From NCBI GenBank assembly GCA_011374735.1, contig DRPD01000216.1:1-19408 (forward strand): a DNA stretch of 19,408 bases, written 5' to 3'. The notes beneath the pieces were generated by a model. The model made no database searches and had not been told where the DNA came from. It saw only the letters and a list, made by a program, of their open reading frames with translations. The position numbers were made by a program, and so were the translations under genes. Shown piece after piece: positions 17,011 to 19,408 of this stretch (within the stretch, counting starts at the first letter, position 1; every line of letters begins with the position of its first letter). This DNA comes from Thermopetrobacter sp. (GTDB lineage Bacteria; Pseudomonadota; Alphaproteobacteria; Rhizobiales; Aestuariivirgaceae).

Positions 17011-17085
17011 TCGATCCCCATGTCCGGCCATCATGTCCGGTGCCGGGGCCGCCCGGCGCACCATGAAATATACAAATGTTCTCAC

Positions 17086-17114
17086 TTGCGAATGATTTTC
17101 AGTTGCTTTATGTT
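17086..17114 (+). promoter_or_regulatory. Promoter of the iron permease with an embedded Fur-like box
   Basis: TTGCGA (17086-17091) and TATGTT (17109-17114) are spaced by 17 bp, each matching 4 of 6 positions of the sigma-70 consensus. The spacer holds GCGAATGATTTTCAGTTGC (17088-17106), which matches 12 of 19 bases of the classical Fur box. Repressor binding there would block the promoter. This fits the iron permease that follows but is not proved. Confidence 0.5.
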
Positions 17115-17150
17115 GGCGGCATCGATCAGCAACCTGTCGTGAGGAGTCCG

Positions 17151-17963
17151 ATGCCGTTCAGCGCCGCGCCGTTCACCGAAAGTCTCGTCATCTTCCTGCG
17201 CGAGGGGGCGGAGGCCATGCTCATCATCGCCGCCTTGTGGGTGGTGCTCGTCAACATGCGCGCCCCGGCGGCCGCCTACCGCGCCCTGATGGCCGGGGCG
17301 GGGATCGGGCTGGCCACCTCCGTCGTGGCCGGGCTGGCACTGGCGCGCTGGCTGGCCGGCGCGGAGGAAACCGCCGAACTGGTGGAAGGCGTCACCCTGC
17401 TGCTGGCCGCCGGCGTGCTGCTGTTCGTCTCCTCGTGGCTGCTGGGCCAGCGCGAGGCCGGGCGCTGGAAGGCGCAATTGCAGGACAGGGCGCGGCGGGC
17501 CTTTTCCGGGCGCGGCATGGCCGCCCTGTTCACGGTGGGCTTTCTGGCCATCTTCCGCGAAGGGGCGGAGACGGTGCTGTTCCTGTTCGCCATGCTGGCG
17601 GGGCAGGCCGCCGCCTGGCCGGCCGTGGCCGGCGGCGGGGCGCTGGCCGCCGTCATCCTGCTGGCCGCCTTCATCGCGGTGCGTCATTTCGGGCTGCGGT
17701 TGCCGATGCGCGCCTTCTTCACCATCACCGCGTGGTCGCTGCTGGCGCTGGCGGTGATCTATGCCGGACGGGGCGTGCATGAATTGCAGGAGGCGGGATG
17801 GATCGGCGAAACGGCGCTGGCCGGCCTGCCGAAGGTGAAGGCGCTGGGCCTGTATCCCTATCTGGAAACCCTCCTCGCGCAAGGGGTGACGCTGGTGACC
17901 GGGCTGTTGCTGAACATGCGCATCACGCATGCCGACAGGGCCGGTGCCGAAGCGGCCGAATGA
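17151..17963 (+). CDS. FTR1-family high-affinity iron permease
   Basis: This 270-residue membrane protein has about seven hydrophobic segments. It has the two signature iron-binding motifs of the FTR1/EfeU family in the form REGAE, at residues 17-21 (FLREGAEAML) and 136-140 (FREGAETVLF). Family members usually read REGLE or REGAE. FTR1 permeases carry ferric iron, often after oxidation by a periplasmic partner. The start ATG at 17151 has GAGGAG 4-5 nt upstream and gives the typical MPFSAAPFTESLVIFLREG beginning. No EfeO, EfeB or P19 gene is next to it; the neighbour is a Met-rich secreted protein. The promoter carries a Fur-like box. Confidence 0.93.
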   Translation: MPFSAAPFTESLVIFLREGAEAMLIIAALWVVLVNMRAPAAAYRALMAGAGIGLATSVVAGLALARWLAGAEETAELVEGVTLLLAAGVLLFVSSWLLGQREAGRWKAQLQDRARRAFSGRGMAALFTVGFLAIFREGAETVLFLFAMLAGQAAAWPAVAGGGALAAVILLAAFIAVRHFGLRLPMRAFFTITAWSLLALAVIYAGRGVHELQEAGWIGETALAGLPKVKALGLYPYLETLLAQGVTLVTGLLLNMRITHADRAGAEAAE

Positions 17964-18122
17964 GCGCCCCCTCCCCTTCCGACCGCGATGACGCCGCCCT
18001 CTCGCCTTCGCCTTGACCACTTTGTGAATGGGCGGTGATCAGGTCGTGAAGCATGCCCAGGTATTTCCGGCTGTATCATGCATCAGTCAGCGCAGCTCGG
18101 GTATGAATCAGGGAGAGGAATC

Positions 18123-18617
18123 ATGCAGGCGATTGGCGGAAAAGTGGTGACCCTGTGCATGGTGGCCATGCTGGCCGTTCCGGCGGCACATGCCCAGTCC
18201 GGCGACGATGGCATGACCATGAAGAAACCGCAGATGCAGCAGATGCGTGAGCAGATGGGCAAGATGCAAGGCCGGAAGGGCAAGGGAGGAATGGATCGAT
18301 CCGGCCAGCAAGGCGGCATGGGCGGGATGTCCGGCATGGGCGGCATGCGGGGCATGATGATGGGTGGCATGATGAAGCGCATGCGGGCCATGATGATGGG
18401 CAACATGATGCAACGCGCCAAACCCCTCTCGGCAGACGATGTGCGCCGCGTCATCGACGGTCACCTGTCCATGATGGGACTGTCCAGGCTGTCGGCCCGC
18501 AACGTGAAAACCGTGAACGAGAAGAAGGCCACGGCGGATGTCGTCTCCCCGAAAGGAGAGGTCATCATGCGTCTGAAGGTCAACCGCATGTCGGGACGGA
18601 TGAAGATCGTGGAATGA
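18123..18617 (+). CDS. Secreted methionine-rich protein with PepSY-like C-terminal domain
   Basis: This 164-residue protein has a signal peptide ending AHA (cleavage at about 24). A flexible segment at about 30-97 follows, dense in MxxM, GGM and MMM runs, with 22 Met. The folded tail (about 98-164) contains LSADDVRRVIDGHL and GEVIMRLKVNRMSGRMKIVE, which resembles a PepSY-like repeat. In all, 30 of 164 residues are Met. Methionine clusters in periplasmic proteins usually bind Cu(I) or Ag(I); here iron uptake by the adjacent FTR1 permease is another possible context. GAGAGGA lies just before the ATG at 18123. The 159-bp gap after the FTR1 gene leaves room for its own promoter. No known family is recognised; the metal role is inference. 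Confidence 0.8.
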   Translation: MQAIGGKVVTLCMVAMLAVPAAHAQSGDDGMTMKKPQMQQMREQMGKMQGRKGKGGMDRSGQQGGMGGMSGMGGMRGMMMGGMMKRMRAMMMGNMMQRAKPLSADDVRRVIDGHLSMMGLSRLSARNVKTVNEKKATADVVSPKGEVIMRLKVNRMSGRMKIVE

Positions 18618-18676
18618 TCCTCGCCCACACCTGACAAGGCGGCATTCCCCCGTCATCAAGACACCGGAACCCCCCA

Positions 18677-18714
18677 CCGCCCCGTCCCAACTTTTCACGG
18701 CAGGGATGGGGCGG
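18677..18714. other. GC-rich hairpin between convergent genes
   Basis: CCGCCCCGTCCC (18677-18688) can pair with GGGATGGGGCGG (18703-18714) over 12 bp including one G·U pair, with a 14-nt loop. It lies between the Met-rich protein gene and hslU, where termination is expected, but no T-run follows on either strand. It may be a weak or Rho-assisted terminator. Confidence 0.35.
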
Positions 18715-18770
18715 GGGCCGAGGATCGCCTTGCGCCGGTCGACCTTTACGCAGGTCTTGCCCGAAGATCA

Positions 18771-19408
18771 TCACAGGATGTAGCGGCTGAGGTCGCTGTC
18801 GCGGGCCAGATCGCCGATGCGGTCTTCGACATACTTCCTGTCGATGGTGATGGTGGCCCCGGCGGCATCGGGGGCGTTGAAGCTCACTTCCTCCAGCACC
18901 TTCTCCAGCACCGTCTGCAGGCGGCGCGCGCCGATGTTCTCCACCGTCTCGTTGATCCGCGCCGACAGCGACGCGATGGCGGCGATGCCGTCCTCGGCGA
19001 AGCTGAGCGTCACCCCTTCGGTGGCCATCAGCGCCGTGTATTGCTTCGTCAGCGCCGCATCCGGCTCGGTGAGGATGCGCTTGAAGTCCTCCTCCGTCAG
19101 CGCCGCCAGCTCCACGCGGATGGGCAGGCGGCCCTGCAGCTCCGGCAGCAGGTCGGAGGGGCTGGCGACATGGAACGCGCCGGAGGCGATGAACAGGATG
19201 TGGTCGGTCTTCACCGGGCCGTGGCGGGTGCTCACGGTGGTGCCCTCGATGAGCGGCAGCAGATCGCGCTGCACCCCTTCGCGCGACACGTCGCCGCCGC
19301 GCACACCCGCTTCGGCGCGCGCGCAGATCTTGTCGATCTCGTCCAGGAACACGATGCCCTCGTTCTCCACCAGCCGGCGCGCCTCCTCGACGATCTGCTC
19401 GTCGTCCA
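18771..19408 (-). CDS. hslU: HslU, ATPase of the HslUV protease (5' part cut by window edge)
   Basis: The C-terminal 212 codons are present; the Walker A region is beyond the right edge. Visible are Walker [12 protein letters not shown], the start of the I-domain remainder ([38 protein letters not shown]), sensor and arginine-finger segments ([14 protein letters not shown]) and the small C-domain ([19 protein letters not shown]). The protein ends DLSRYIL, the conserved tail that docks into HslV. HslUV degrades misfolded and regulatory proteins in the cytoplasm. hslV would normally lie upstream, outside the window. The C-terminus is intact. Confidence 0.97.
   Translation of the reverse strand, partial: DDEQIVEEARRLVENEGIVFLDEIDKICARAEAGVRGGDVSREGVQRDLLPLIEGTTVSTRHGPVKTDHILFIASGAFHVASPSDLLPELQGRLPIRVELAALTEEDFKRILTEPDAALTKQYTALMATEGVTLSFAEDGIAAIASLSARINETVENIGARRLQTVLEKVLEEVSFNAPDAAGATITIDRKYVEDRIGDLARDSDLSRYIL

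Noticed and set aside
17021..17045. Short direct repeat of ATGTCCGG downstream of the EamA gene
   Set aside because: Only two short copies with no array structure; likely chance in GC-rich DNA.
15073..17085. 670-codon minus-strand frame
   Set aside because: It crosses the binding-protein gene out of frame, a divergent promoter region and the antisense of the EamA gene. The product is low-complexity and Arg/Gln/Gly-rich.

Overview
The window reads as chromosomal DNA of a GC-rich alphaproteobacterium capable of NirS-type denitrification. Three things point there: a tRNA-His with A73 and no encoded G-1, a histidine kinase of the PdhS/PleC/DivJ kind, and a cd1 nitrite reductase controlled by a Crp/Fnr-type regulator. 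The genus cannot be fixed from this stretch. Both edges cut through genes: norD on the left and hslU on the right.

Positions 1-7663 form a nitrite/nitric oxide respiration block. norD (3' end missing) and norQ run leftward. They are followed by a rightward pair, a small periplasmic PepSY protein and a di-heme cytochrome b561, inserted inside the nor locus. Then come leftward norB and norC, and divergently nirS, which has its own strong terminator. A DNR/NNR-type regulator without FNR cysteines lies convergent to nirS. The 221-bp norC/nirS intergenic region carries two TTGATNNNNGTCAA boxes, each placed about 41 bp upstream of a plausible start site for one of the two genes. A third box, differing at one base, precedes norQ. 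The simplest reading is that the local regulator senses NO or low oxygen and turns on nirS, norCB and norQD together, so that nitrite reduction to NO is matched by NO removal.

Positions 7788-11493 hold tRNA-His, a large soluble multi-PAS histidine kinase and an iron superoxide dismutase with a textbook terminator. Positions 11508-15992 are a compact leftward LIV-type ABC importer operon (binding protein, two permeases, two ATPases) with stop/start overlaps at the last three junctions. The substrate is not evident.

Positions 16111-18617 run rightward: an EamA/DMT transporter, an FTR1-type iron permease with a Fur-like box inside its promoter, and a secreted methionine-rich protein (about 18% Met) with a PepSY-like tail. 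The C-terminal half of HslU, the ATPase of the HslUV protease, closes the window on the minus strand.

The most interesting points are the PepSY/cytochrome b561 pair embedded in the nor locus with two unexplained palindromes upstream, the Met-rich protein beside the iron permease, and the mirror-image box layout between norC and nirS. No CRISPR array, insertion sequence, prophage or defence system was seen. No gene-free stretch exceeds about 225 bp.
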